Positions 36,045 to 48,889 of a stretch of DNA of 64,000 nt are shown piece by piece. Below the pieces are notes generated by a model, which was not told the origin of the DNA, ran no database searches, and saw only the letters and a program-made list of their open reading frames with translations. The stretch spans positions 104,544,226 to 104,608,225 of the forward strand of contig NC_088780.1 of assembly GCF_958450345.1 (NCBI RefSeq). The letters are read 5' to 3'. Numbering within the stretch: the stretch's first letter is position 1; every line of letters starts with the position of its first letter. The DNA is from Calliphora vicina. Taxonomy: Eukaryota > Arthropoda > Insecta > Diptera > Calliphoridae. A program made the position numbers and the translations under genes.

Positions 36045-37129
36045 AGGAGTAAGGAGTAAAACACGTTTTTCCTTAAAACATTTAACCCAAGTATTATTTG
36101 ATTTTTTAATCAAGATAACTTGGAAAAGTATTTCCATTATTATGTTTAATTCTTGTTAATCTTATTAAAATGAGAGACAAGAAAAAAGTGCGTACTAAAA
36201 TGATTAAATATTTTCAACAAAACCCAACTTGAAAACCCAAAAAGTTGGCCAAACAAACTGATTCCAATATTATTAAACAGTATTGGGATAACTTGTCCGT
36301 TGATAGAAAACCTGGTTCAGGTAGAAGTTGTAAAGCCAATATATAGAAAGCATTTTCAAAAGAGCTCCCAACACATTCGGAAAGCATGTTTAAAAACGTA
36401 CGAGGCTCATAAAGTTCCTGACAAGAACTCTGCTAACAATTTAGAGGCCAAAGACAGAGAACGGAAATTGAAGTCAAATTTTATAAAACAAAAATATACC
36501 TGCTGCATAATGGATGACGAAACGTATGTTCTCGAAAATTTTTCTTAGTTTCCTTATGTTGGAATGTTGTAGAAAAGTTTAGGATCCAAAAGCAGAAAAT
36601 TTTCCCAAAAAAGTTCTTGGTATGTCCAGCAATATGCAGTTGAGGCATAAGAAGCCAAACAAAGGGCTCTATAAATACCGAAATTTAAATCAAGAAATGT
36701 TTACAAAAGAGGTTACTTCCATTCATAAGACTTCTTAATGTGTCCATTTATTTTTGGACCGATTTGGCATCCTGTCATAATGTGTTATTTGTACCAAGAG
36801 AGGCAAATCCTCCAAACTGACTGGAGCTACGGCCAATGGAGAGATATTGGGATCTTGTTAAAAGAGAATTGAAGAGCACAAAAAAGGTGTCCAAAAGTGT
36901 GGTAGATTTTAAACGGTTCGAACAAAGTGACATAAAAACTCTATAAAAACCTTAATGGAAGGGTTTCCGGAAAATGTTCATAAATTCATCACTATTGATT
37001 AGAACTATAAAAATTATATTTTTTGTAAATTGTAATAATAATTTTAATCAAATAAAAAAATCAAAACTGTATGTTTAGTGGTTTCTTTCTTATTGACATT
37101 TATGTTAAGATTTTTTCGATCTCACTCCT
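36045..37129 (+). mobile_element. Tc1/IS630-type element, both ends present, TA TSD
   Basis: Ends AGGAGT and the reverse complement of AGGAGTGAGATCGAAAAAA, with TA outside (36043-36044, 37130-37131). The transposase is heavily decayed: MRDKKKVRTKMIKYFQQNPT, KLAKQTDSNIIKQYWDNLSV, DRKPGSGRS near the start, IMDDETYVLENFS at about 36507 (first acidic pair kept), and KRELKSTKKVSKSVVDFKR near the end. Related to the copy at 29868. Confidence 0.82.
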
Positions 37130-37625
37130 TAATATCAATATTATTAACGCTATTTTCCGATCTATATTGGGTTGCTAATCGGGAAAATTGGCTGAATGAT
37201 TCGATTAGCAATAAATTCGTTTATCCCAAAACATTTTCACTGTGTGATAAAAACAGAAACATTTTTACAACTTGAAATTTTAAAGGAATTATTGAGTTTC
37301 TTTAAGAATAATGCTTTAAATTTGTTTATATGCATTCTGAATTGAAAAAGTTCTTTTTTTCGAAACGAATTACAATTTTTTTTCCAGATTAAACATAGTA
37401 CCTCTTTAATCTTTTAATGGAAGTATATAAATTATTGAATTTTGACCGATTATTCGAATATTTTGACTAGTTTTTTACTTAATTTAGTATTAAGAAATTC
37501 ACTGGATTTCCCGGATATCGAGAAATTAGGAACCGTATATGCATAACTAGATACATTGGAGGATAAATGTTTAGTACAAGCATCACTGATGACAGATTAC
37601 CGTCTACTTTTTTTAGCATGTTCAT

Positions 37626-39743
37626 TAGGGTGGCCCTTAATAAACGAAAGTTGGATTTTGGCCATTCTCACCCCCCAGTTTGGTGAACATTAGTAAAAAA
37701 ATCATCCTGAAAAAATTTTAGGTAAATCGGTTGGGCTTAAGACGTGCCGCAAGCCCTCTGAAGTTTTGAGATGCATTTACAAGGGGAAAAAATTCATTTT
37801 TTTCAGTTTTTGTAAAAATTTTGCCATTAAAAAATTACTTTTGTAATTCAATTTAAAAGAATCGAAATGTGTACGTAATTGTCGTTCTAATGAGACATAA
37901 AAAACAGAAATCGGTTAAAAAATTTTAAAGTTATTAAAAATTCGCCAGGCCATTAACGTGTCTCAGGCCACTAGAACAAGAAATGTTGGAACAAAATTAA
38001 CATATTTTGAGAAATATTAAAATAAAAGCTCATTTTTACTTAAAATATGTCCATATTTACTTGTATATGAGTTTTTGTCTTCGTAGGATACCGTTAACCT
38101 ATTCTTAGGTATGAACAAAAAAAATTAATTTTTTTAACGGCAGTTTCAAAACTCCATTTTCAAATTTTTAAAAATTTTGTTAAACAAATTTCAGAATTTT
38201 TTGATCATCTCATTGGGATTTATTAAGAGTATAATAGGGAATTAAATCGTCAAAAAATTATGAAAATATCTCTTATAGTTTTTCCGTACCTGCGATTTAA
38301 ATTTTGAAATTTTCGAGAAAAACCAATTATTTGGCAATTTTTAGGCCAATGAGCTCTATTTTCTTACTCTTATGAATTTTAAGCAAAACTTAATTAGAAT
38401 ATTATAGTCCAGATAATTCTAAATATACTCTGAAACTTTTACTAAAATCAAAAAACGTTAACCCTTAAATCGTGAAGGTCAAAGGTCAAATTTTTCAATA
38501 TTTGGAATTTCTCTTGGAAAGATTTTGAAATGTTCGAAATGTTGTATATTTTTGGGCCGATTTTGATGAAATTTAACAAAAATATAACACAAAGCCTAGT
38601 ATTTACAAAAGCAGCAGAAAAATTAAAATTAACCCTATATAGCACTTGGTGTTAAAATGACCCCAAACTTCTAAAACCATAAAAAATTATGATTTTAAAA
38701 GTTTGGTGTCATTTTAACCCCAAGTGCCATTAAGCGTTAATTTCCATTCTTGTGCTGTTATTATAAACCCTAGAGTTTATGTTATATTTTTGTTAAATTT
38801 CATCAAAATCGGCCCAAAAATATACAATATTTCGATCATTTCGAAATCTTTCCAAGAGAAATTCCAAATATTGAAAAATTTTACCTTTGACCTTCACGAT
38901 TTAAGGGTTAACGTCTTCCGATTTTAGTAGAAGTTTCAGAGTATATTTTGAATTATCTGGACTATAATATTCTGAATAGGTTTTACTTAAAATTCATAAG
39001 AGTAAGGAAATAGAGCTCATTGGCCTAAAAATTGCCAAATAATTGGTTTTTCTCGAAAATTTCAAAATTTAAATCGCAGGTACGGAAAAACTATAAGAGA
39101 TATTTTCATAATTTTTTCACATTTTTATTCCGTATTATACTCTTAATAAATCCCAATGAGATGATCAAAAAATTCTGAAATTTGTTTAACAAAATTTTTA
39201 AAAATTTGAAAATGGAGTTTTGAAACTGCCGTTAAAAAAATTAAATTTTTTTGTTCATACCTAAGAATAGGTTAACGGTATCCTACGAAGACAAAAACTC
39301 ATATACAAGTAAATATGGACATATTTTAAGTAAAAATGAGCTTTTATTTTAATATTTCTCAAAATGTGTTAATTTTGTTCCTACATTTCATGTTCTAGTG
39401 GCCTGAGACACGTTAATGGCCTGGCGAATTTTTAATAACTTTAACATTTTTTGACCGATTTCTGTTTTTTATGTCTCATTAGAACGACAATTACGTACAC
39501 ATTTCGATTCTTTTGAATTAAATTACAAAAGTAATTTTTTAATGGCAAAATTTTTACAAAAACTGAAAAAAATGCATTTTTTCCCCTTGTAAATGCATCT
39601 CAAAACTTCAGAGGGCTTGCGGCACGTCTTAACCCCAACCGATTTACCTAAAATTTTTTCAGGATGATTTTTTTGCTAATGTTCACCAAACTGGAGGGTG
39701 AGAATGGCCAAAATCCAACTTTCGTTTATTAAGGGCCACCCTA
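37626..39743. mobile_element. Giant palindromic hAT-like element, 2118 bp, 8-bp TSD ATGTTCAT
   Basis: ATGTTCAT lies outside both ends (37618-37625, 39744-39751). Ends TAGGGTGGCCCTTAATAAAC fit the hAT YARNG rule. The left half matches the reverse complement of the right half along its whole length, with scattered mismatches and small indels. The centre is near 38684 with a loop of only about 6 bases. The frames on opposite strands at 38448-38645 and 38724-38927 are the same sequence read from the two arms, not genes. Confidence 0.9.
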
Positions 39744-39751
39744 ATGTTCAT

Positions 39752-40690
39752 AGTTTAATGTTGAACTACATTACTAGTGATGAATTACATTGCTCCAGTG
39801 AAACATTCGTTCAGTGATATCCAGTGGGGAAATATTCAAAGCTACCAAAATGGTGTCTGCCTTATGGTTAGTCACAGGCTGATGAATGCAAATTACATTG
39901 GAACTCCATACTCTCGCGGAAACGAATGTTCTACAGTCATGAATGCCATAGTCTCCTATCAATTAAATCATTAGTTAGATAACAGTTCCACATAAAATGT
40001 CTTCCAATAGGGGCTTCCGAAATTTGGCAGTTTATAACGGCCATACTGTTTAAGCTACATCTGTGAATTGGCTGTCATTTATTTAGTTAGTTTTGACAAA
40101 TCACCATGTAGGGATATAGCGTTAAACAACAAATGGAACATGTTTCAGTAGGAAACTGGCCCCAGGGAGAATCCATATCAAAACGGACAGAATTTAGCAA
40201 TTTTAGGATTTGGCATCTTCGGTATTAATAAAATTTACCACACATATTATGGTTCCAAAGGGTTCCTCAAATCAATGACTTTTTCATCGGAAACCTATTC
40301 CATTTCAAAAATATCGCGATTTGAAAATTGAAAAATTTGTTAAAATTGTCTAAAATTATATACACATAATTGCCTATAACATTGAAACTAGTCAAAGGCC
40401 AACATAATTTTTGATTCCATTTTAAAGGCAAAGATATTGTCCTTAAAATGGTGTGAATAAAATGGTTTACTTCCAAAAGGTTGAAGTTCAATTTTCGGAG
40501 TATATATTTCAATGTAAAAAATATCAAAGATCGCGGTGTTAAAAATTAATAAAGATCACGATCTGAGGACACCTAAACTCTCTACTATATTCGTGCAAAA
40601 ATATTTCGATGGAGACTCGATTAGTTCAGGAGTTATAAAGAAAAACGAAAAAGTCTCTGTTTGGTGTAGATTTTGGGATATTTGCCCCTG
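39752..40690. other. No recognised gene
   Basis: Overlapping 62-65 codon frames at 39774-39974 are unassigned. The segment 40100-40680 has the look of transposon non-coding DNA but no ends were found. Confidence 0.4.
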
Positions 40691-40695
40691 TTTTT

Positions 40696-41312
40696 TATAC
40701 CCTTCACCTTCGTGAGAAGGGTATATATAAGTTTGTCATTCCGTTTGTAATTTCTACATTTTTCATTTCCGACCCTATAAAGTATATATATTCTGGATCC
40801 TTATAGATAGCGGAGTCGATTAAGCCATGTCCGTCTGTCTGTTGAAATCAATTTTCTGAAGACCCCTGATATCTTCGGGATCCTAATCTTCAATAATTCT
40901 GTCAGACATGCTTTCGAGAAGTTTGCAATTTAAAATCAGCAAAATCGATCCACAAATGGCTGAGATATGAGGAAAAAACCAGGACAACCTCGATTTTTGA
41001 CCTATATATGGATTACTAAGTCATTAATATAGACAATATGGATATCTAATGATAGATATTTCAAAGACCTTTGCAACGACGTATATAAGACCATAGTAAG
41101 TTGGACCTACAATGGGTCAAAATCGGAAAAAAAAAATTTAAAAAACCTAAAAAAAATTTAACATTTAAAAAAAAATATAAATTTAAAAAAAATTTAAAAT
41201 TTAAAAAAAACAATTTAAAAATGTTTTTTTTCAAAAAAAGAAAAAAACTGAAAAAAAAAAATTTTTCACTTAAAAATATTTAAATTTTTATTTTGAAGTA
41301 TAATTTGGTGAG
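40696..41312 (-). repeat. Repeat A, copy 6
   Basis: Begins with the hairpin TATACCCTTCACCTTCGTGA then GAAGGGTATA, followed in reverse order by CGGAGTCGATTAAGC and AGTTGGACCTACAATGGGTC. It ends in A-runs and GTATAATTTGGTGA, short of the ATTCGGC hairpin. The Lys/Phe-rich frame at 41101-41283 comes from these A-runs. Confidence 0.75.
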
Positions 41313-42980
41313 CAATCCCTCCTTCTTCCGTATCACATACAGACTTATGACTCCATTTTACTTTAACATTATCCAAGTTAAATATTGAATATTTGGCAGC
41401 AGACACAGGGGGGGCACTGAATGTCTGAAAACTGTGTGCAATTAACAAATAAAAACCATATTTTGGCAACTACTTCAAAATACAAAAGTACAATAGAAAA
41501 ATTGCATTACAAAAACATTGAAATCAGCAGTAAAAGCACAACTGAACTTGCATTGAGGCAATGTGTGTATTTACCCTCAATACGAGTGAGTATCGAAAGA
41601 TAAACATAGTAGACATAGTAAAAGATATAAAATATAAAAATTGAAATTTAAATTAAGACAAAAACAGAATAAAAAAAAATATTAAAAATTATAAAATACA
41701 ATCAAATAATAAAACAGCAAAAGAAAAAAGAAGGAGGTAGAGCAAACAAAATGCGCATGATACCAAAAAACATAATACTCCAACCATTTCCATCATACCA
41801 AAAACACACAGACACAACAAAGTGACAAGTGGACGGACAGACAGAAATACCAAAAAAAAAATATATATATAAAATACGAAAAACAAATGCTCTCCACTGG
41901 AAAACAAACGGAGTACGAACGAAAATCAAACCTTAAGCCAGACATTGAGACAGACAAACAGTCATTTCTAAAAGACTGCTGCTGTTCACTTCACAAAAAA
42001 TGCAAATGATTGGCATGGGGTTTTTTCAAGATTTTTTTAAGGTTTCATGAAATTTTAGACCCAAACTATGGAGTGTAAAAAGAAATAAATACAACAACTC
42101 CAACATAAAAAGTCGCAAGACAAAAATTAAACTCTTCACTCTAATGTTTTTGACAAAAGTTTTGAAAAATAAACTAAAAATATATAGAGAAAAACTGAAA
42201 AAAAATTATAAGTTTATTGGCTGTTTGATAAGTTTTGGGTCACGTTTGATTACTTTTATTAGAGTAAAGGGGTGGACAAACTTGTATTTATAGACAGGAG
42301 TGTGGGATATTAATTTGCTAATACAGTCAACAAAAAACATAAATATATGTACAAAAATAAAAAAAACAGAAAAATAAGAAACATAGTATTAGTGATTTAA
42401 AAAATTATTAATAAATTATATTTGAAACAAATTAGTTTGCCAAAACGCTCAAAGTAAAATGCAGCCAGCCCATTGATGTCTATAAATAAGAAGAAAATCA
42501 AAATTTATACAATAAATTTTTTCACAACGTAATAAGCTAAGCATACAGATTTAATTAAGTGCTAATAGGATTTTTGAATTAACGATTATAATTTAATCGC
42601 AATTATTGAAGATTCTTCGATAGTTTACAGCCTCAATACTTCACAGGCCGGGATGTCTGAATGCTAGCCAATATCCGATCAGGCTTGGCGGCAAGTCCGG
42701 AGTTTCACTGCATCCACTCTCTATTAATTTCGAATTTAATGGCAGGGTTCATAGCTAAGAGAAACCTTAATGACTTGCTCCGAAATTTACTATAATCTAG
42801 TACATATTCTAAAGGACAATGCTCGTTATTTAGAAAAACGTTTTTAGCTATGCAATATTTGATCCATAAATGGTGTTTAAACCTGATAGAACTTACGAAA
42901 AGGTTGACTATCAAACGAACTATCATACTCAGTATACTTTGGCAAATCATTATGAGTAGATTGACTCTACCAAATTATTC
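41313..42980. other. No gene seen
   Basis: Long frames on the minus strand (41689-41929) arise from AAAA/ACA-rich DNA. The stretch 42640-42720 is more GC-rich but does not fold into a tRNA by eye. Confidence 0.45.
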
Positions 42981-42989
42981 AAATTTACT

Positions 42990-43570
42990 TTGAAAATCAG
43001 CCATCGATTCGCGCAACTTATAGACGACTGATTTATCGCACCATATTCAATGATTTTTTGTTTGAAATTATTGATGACAATCATACATTTTTTTGCAAAA
43101 ATTATTGGCACCGAGAATTATATGGACCCACTGCCCATACAATCCAAATAGATTTTTTCGCATAAAATTGTTCCTATCCAAGTAAAAGTCTAGAAATTTG
43201 GTACATATATTTGCTGAAACAGAAGAAGAACGTATGCTGAGTTTTATTAAAATCGGCCATGCCCACCATACCGCCCATGCAATCCAAATGCAATACATTT
43301 TTGTGCAAAAATTATAAGGAGTGATCGTAGAGCATTGAAATTTGGCACCGAGAATTATATGGACAAAATTAAGAAAAAAAATAAAATTTTATCAAAATCG
43401 TCCACGCCCTACGCCCACTGCCCATACAATCCAAATTGATTTATTTCGCATAAAATTGTTTATAAAGGAATTGTTAAAAGGGACGCATACCGAGTTTCAA
43501 TAAAATCGGTCAAGCGCACCGCCCACGAAACTCATACAAAGATAATATTTTTTTGATATTTCGTTTATTA
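42990..43570. repeat. Degenerate direct repeats (GGCACCGAGAATTATATGGA; TTTCGCATAAAATTGTT)
   Basis: GGCACCGAGAATTATATGGA occurs at about 43108 and 43350. CCCATACAATCCAAAT plus TTTCGCATAAAATTGTT occurs at about 43133 and 43420. Phrases like AAAATCGGCCATGCCCACC recur. Similar in style to the array at 5380-6545. Confidence 0.6.
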
Positions 43571-44030
43571 TTCGACAAATAATGTTAAGTTTTCATCCGA
43601 AATCTTTCATTTTATTTAAAAAAACAGGTTGGGGGAAAGTGGGGCTAAATTTTTTGTCTCCATGTAAAATCAAAAATAAAATAATTTTTAGAGACATAGA
43701 TTTGGGAATATCTTCTTAACGGTTTATGGTATCCCCATAATTTTTTTTATTGATGTAGAAATGTTATATTTTTCAAATATGTATGTTAAAGGTAAATGGT
43801 ATTATTAGGCAAATTATACATAGGTATGTATATAAACCACTGAATTGCATAAAAATATAAGTAAATTTTTGCTTAACGCCCTTGCATGGACTTTACTTCA
43901 ATTTTTTAAAAATAAAATTTTTCTTAAAACTATAAGTGTACATTTCATCTTTAAACATTTCTCTACAAAACTGCATCATTTGATTTTTGAAATTGAGTGT
44001 TCGAAAAATTGACTTTTTGACACCAAAATC
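43571..44030. other. No gene seen
   Basis: AT-rich DNA just 5' of a transposase remnant, possibly part of the same element. Confidence 0.4.
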
Positions 44031-44034
44031 CCTC

Positions 44035-44400
44035 TGTGTGTGGTTTCAAAAGGATGGCGACTGCAAGCAACAATTTATTGAAATCAAAATTAGGCGATAA
44101 CTTGATTTCGAGAAATGGACCTGTCAATTGCCCGCCAAGTCGTGCCATTTGACACCTCACGATTATTTACTGTGTGGCCACGTGAAGTCACTGGTTTATG
44201 CTGATAAACCAGAAACAAAATCTACGCCTTGGAGGCCAGCATTGTTTGTGTTATTCGTTATATAAAACCAGCAATCCTAGAAAAAGTGGCTCAAAATTGG
44301 ACGGCCAGAATGCGCATCGTCAAGAACAGTCACGGATGCCCGAAATCATTTTCAAATGTCAATACCATGTATTGATCTTTCAAATAAAAAAAATTGTTTG
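44035..44400 (+). pseudogene. Mariner-type transposase C-terminal remnant
   Basis: Reads DLISRNGPVNWPPSRAI, then YCVAT with SHWFMLINQ/VKSLVYADKPE-type text, LEASIVCVIRYIKPAILEKV and AQNWTARMRIVKNSHGCPKS in shifting frames. This is the normal order at the end of a mariner-like transposase. The N-terminal half is missing and there are at least three frame changes. Confidence 0.7.
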
Positions 44401-44970
44401 ATTAAAATTTGCCGAAAAAATGCCAAAATTTAAAAACTACGTTTTTCTCAACAATAAATCAGGCAATACAATAAAATAAGATAAAATGTCGAAATTTCGA
44501 ATCAAAAATTTTTAAAAATTAAAAGTCGATTTTTTGTATGTCTATTAAATTAAATACAGAATAATATTATCGGCAAAATAAATGCAGTATTTTAGGATTT
44601 CTTGCATTAATTAGAAAGTAAATACATGTAAATAAAAGTAGAGCACCACACACATACATTATTGGCCATAACTAAAGCACCCCCTCAATGGATTTTTTCA
44701 AATTTGATAAAAACGGCTTCTTTGGGATGTATTTTGTATATATTTTATTAACTAATATTGTTAATGTTCATTTAATATTCATTTAGTAAAAGATAATTTT
44801 ATTAAAAATTAATTTAAAATGATAAATCATATAAAAACTCAAAACGCAACGGACAAAACAAAGCACCCTCTTATAAGATGTTTAAAAATTTGACTCGGTA
44901 CTGCTTATTAAAAAAATACATAATAATCCTAATAATGCCAAATACGGCTCTAAATTTTTAATATCTGTTA
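44401..44970. other. No gene seen
   Basis: AT-rich sequence between a transposase remnant and a minisatellite. Confidence 0.45.
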
Positions 44971-44973
44971 CTA

Positions 44974-45541
44974 TGTACACCATTTCCAATTGTATTTCAG
45001 AAGTTTCTCATTATATTTCAGAAAATTCTAATTGTATTTCAGAAATGTCCATTTGTATATCAAAATGTTCCAACTGAATTTCAGAAATTTACATTTGTAT
45101 TTCAGAATTTTTAAATTATACTTAAAAATTTTCTAATTGTATTTCACAATTTTCCAATTACAAAATTAGAAATTTCTGAAATAGAATTGGAAACTTTTGA
45201 AATAAATTTGGAATATTCTGAAATACAATTACAACAATTGTATTTCAGAAATCCATTTTTATTGCTATGTATTGGAAATTTCTGAAAAAGAATTGGAAAC
45301 TTTTGAAATAAATTTGGAATATTTTGAAATACAAAGATCTGAAATATAAGATGCATTCGTAAATACAATAAATTATTGCATCACTGATTTCACGAACTGC
45401 AAACATTTGCAACAGATAACTAATGCTTTGATTCCACAAATTTTATTCCATTTAATTTTCATTTGCTCCAGTAATTATTACTGGATTTACGAACGCACCC
45501 ATAATTATAAATTTCTGAAATACAATTGGTGAAGGTGTAGT
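44974..45541. repeat. Foldback minisatellite, family F copy 2
   Basis: Outer ends share CACCATTTCCAATTGTATTT in inverted order (44974-45000 and 45515-45541). The inside holds many units like AATTGTATTTCAGAAATTTC, first forward then reversed. Confidence 0.7.
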
Positions 45542-46808
45542 AATTAGTCGACCAAAATTAACAAAAGTAATCAAAAACTTATCAAACGGCCTAGTTAATT
45601 AAACACCAACAAATTCAAATAACCAATTCATTTGTAAAGAAAAAAGAACGATATTTTTAAAAAACAATCTCATCCTTGGCATCATTATTATCAAACCCCA
45701 TTCAAATCCTTGGACAGCAAGAATACCTAAATTCCAACCTACCAAGCAAGCAATGACCGAACGACAGACAATAAAATCATAAAAGCAACCAAGATATAAA
45801 CTTTATTGTCCGGTAAAAGCAGACACTTGAAAGAGACGAAATAAAACAAACTAAAAACCGAACCAAACAGCCAAAAAATTAGTTGTTTTTTTTTCGTATT
45901 CGAATAAAACAACAATGAAACACCACAATTTCAAAATTGAACATAACCAAACCACCACACCAAACAAACGAAAACCGAAAAAAAATAAAATTTTTAAAAA
46001 GCATAAAGAAATCAAACAAAAATCGGATTTCAGTATGAATAAACGAAATAAAAAAAATGTATGAAAAAGCCTAATATGTATAAAAAAGCACCAGAAATAC
46101 ACACAAAACATGCACTCGCAAAAAAAAAAGCACAAACAAAATAATTTTTTGTCAAGGGTTAATGACCCAGAATCCACAAAAGACAACAAAAATGCAAAAA
46201 TAAATACATAAACAACAAAAAGTAAAACTGAAAAACACCACAAGCGAAAACGTTAAACTAAACGTTGCATACAACGAACGCATTTGAACAACAACATCGC
46301 AAAACATTGCCACCAAAAAAGCAAAACACAAAACAATAGCAACAACATTAGAGGCAGCAGTCGTCATCCTCATAGCATCAGTATTGGAATTAGATGGTTT
46401 TGTTGTTGTTATTATAGCCGCCACCAGCCATCGTCTACCAAAAAAAAAAAAGAAGACAGCCAACCAGCTACACACACATTCACAAATTATGGCTCAAATA
46501 TTTGTTGACTCTCTCTTCTTTTCATTCCAAAATTATGCTCTAACTTCAACAAATTTTTTAAAAATCGGTCGAAACCGAACCAGATCTTTTTGTCAATAAA
46601 TCTGAACAATTTCTATAAATTTATTTTAGAAAATATTTACGAATTCTTGTTTTAGATTTTTCATATAAAAATCTGATGTACATGGTACATGCAAACATTG
46701 TCACATAGTAGATAAAGTTTTGTTCTTTAGGCACTGCTCCCAAAGGGGTTGGTCCAATTTGGGACAATTCACAAATAATTCCAATATTGTTTGGCAGGTT
46801 GCGTGGAA
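45542..46808. other. No gene seen; AC/AAC-rich low-complexity DNA
   Basis: Overlapping frames on both strands (45851-46599) come from poly-A and CAA/ACA-rich sequence and encode Phe/Cys/Val-rich text without domains. Confidence 0.55.
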
Positions 46809-46945
46809 GATAAGGCTGTCAATTATTCGAGTTTTATTTTAATCGAATAAAAGTTACTAATATTTTTATTATTCCATTGATCGTTTCATTTTTAAAAATG
46901 TCTGGATTATTCGAACGATTAAAAAAATATGATTCGATTTAATAA
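46809..46945. repeat. Dispersed TTCGA repeat, copy 2 of 18309-18445
   Basis: GGCTGTCAATTATTCGAGTT then TTATTTTAATCGAATAAAAG; similar order of GATCG and TCGAACGA motifs. Confidence 0.55.
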
Positions 46946-47605
46946 AATATATTTAAAACCAAATATGAAAAAAATGCTGATACTTTAACCTTTCCTAGGT
47001 CTTTAGTGGTCACAAGATTTTTGTTTTTAAGTTATGTTTCATAATGGTCTGATAATGTTCGTTTCAAATAAAATTTTCAATGTAACCAACATGGAATTCA
47101 GAGGAATTCTGCCCAGTTCATGAAGAGACTCCTTGCCAGAAAGCACAGCCAGTGTGTCGTGAAATTCGATTGAATTTAAATGGACTTTTTTATTTATTAG
47201 GTGATGATTTGTCTGCCAAAGTTTAATATGACAAACTAATTGGCATATTCCAGGATAGTAAATTATCTTGAATATAAACATCCAGGAAAGACCCCAGAAA
47301 GGACTCGACGCCTAATACGCCTGCAGGAATTCCATAGGTGCCTTCCAGGCACTGACTGCTGTATACAGGAGGATACTCAGGTATATATCAATCTGGACAT
47401 ATTGATGGCAAGGCCCAGCAGTTTTACATGTAGTCAATGTATCCCTTCTTATAGACAGTAATTTTCACTAATGTGCAGAAAGAAATCAATTTTTTACTTT
47501 ACACATCCCAGGTAATCTAGTGTGAAGTCAGGTGACACTACGTGTCACTTTGTAATCTGAAGTGTAGTATGTTTAAATTTTTTAGTTTCATAAATTTACG
47601 GACGT
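46946..47605. other. No gene recognised
   Basis: The 73-80 codon frames at 47039-47461 are unassigned. Base composition at 47270-47400 is less AT-rich than the surroundings, so an old retrotransposon coding fragment is possible. Confidence 0.35.
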
Positions 47606-47613
47606 AACTACTA

Positions 47614-48884
47614 GGGTATTCAATTAATAGGGTTTCTGGTTTAATCGGTTAATAGGGCAAATAATTAATCGGGATTTTGATTTAATCGGTTAATTTTAAA
47701 TTATTCGATTAACCGAATAATTTATATTTTAAACTGAAAAACAAACAAAACATAACAATTCAACAATCCTTTTTATATACAAATGTGAGTTTTTTTTAGG
47801 ATTTTAGTGAGATCTTCTGAAAAAATCTTTAAACAAAAGAAAATAATTTAAATGATTTTTTCTTTTAGTTTTAATAAAAGTTGACTTGGAAAAAACTCTA
47901 TCACTGATTGTCGATGTTAGAGAAATCAAAAGTAAGGCATTATTAAGCATATCCAATTGATCAGTTCTTTTTTTAGTTTTTTCCAGAGACCGAAAAGAAC
48001 GGGTTCACTCTCATTTCAATGGTAAATTCTCATTCGCAGCCATTTAAAAATAATTTTTTGTGATATATCGCTGAGAGAGTGATTTATTCGAGAACATTTT
48101 AGGTTTGGGGTTGAGAGAAATAGAAGAAAACTAATGTTTTGTTGCAAGAAAAGCATGGAGTTTGTCTTATACATGATTTTGAACATCGTTAAAAATCGTT
48201 TGTAAATACGTCAATCATGCACTGCCTGACTTCAAATTAGCCACGTTCACTGACAATTATATCAAACTTTGGACAGATTCCCTTTATTGTGTAATTCCCC
48301 AAGACCACTTTATTAAGCAAAGATTCGGCAACGTTGATAGAGCTTAATGTATAATACAATTTGTTATAAATAATTTAGAAATAGTAAATAATTAATTTAC
48401 TAAAGAATTAGTTACTCAATTTAAAACCCGAATTAATGAACAACATAAAAAAGTTCTTAATACGTTTGTATTGTATTTGAATTCCGGATCATGTCCAACT
48501 AACTCAAATTTTTTAAAGCATAGCTCCAAAACGGAAACTATAGGGTTTGCTAGTCAATTGTTTTGTAGTTTGTTCGGGATTTAATCTGATCAGAATATTT
48601 CTGTTGAAAATTTAATGATGGACTTTGTTTTCGAATGGTTTTTAACATTATCAATACTTGAATTGTTAACTTTAACATTACTTTTTGATTTTCTTTAACA
48701 ATAAAATATTAAAAAACCGACATCAAAACATCATTCTTTACTTTTTTAAAAAAATTTAAATTATTCGAATAATTCGATTAATTTTAAACGTGTGATCGAA
48801 TTATTCGAACATGTTAAAATCTTTTATTCGAATTATTCGTTTTATTCGAACAAGAGAAAAATCGAATAATTCGAATACCCTATT
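47614..48884 (-). mobile_element. hAT-like element (family H), about 1.27 kb
   Basis: Ends TAGGGTATTCAATTAATAGG and the reverse complement of TAGGGTATTCGAATTATTCG. Outside are GTAACTAC and TTATCTAC, a 6 of 8 match, so the duplication has decayed or is chance. On the minus strand at 47850-47935 the text reads LISLTSTISDRVFS-like, the hAT C-terminal dimerisation motif also seen at 57717-57850. Frames are broken. Confidence 0.7.
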
Positions 48885-48889
48885 ATCTA

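Noticed and set aside
38448..38927. Two similar 65-67 codon frames on opposite strands that look like paralogues
   Set aside because: They are the two arms of the 37626-39743 palindrome; the likeness is due to the inverted repeat.
41101..41283. Lys/Phe-rich 60-codon frame
   Set aside because: It is the A-rich tract inside a reverse-strand copy of repeat A.
42640..42720. GC-richer patch that might be a small RNA gene
   Set aside because: No cloverleaf, no conserved box motifs and no strong stem could be drawn.
45851..46599. Several long hydrophobic frames, the largest 130 codons
   Set aside because: They come from poly-A, CAA and ACA-rich DNA; both strands are open for the same reason.
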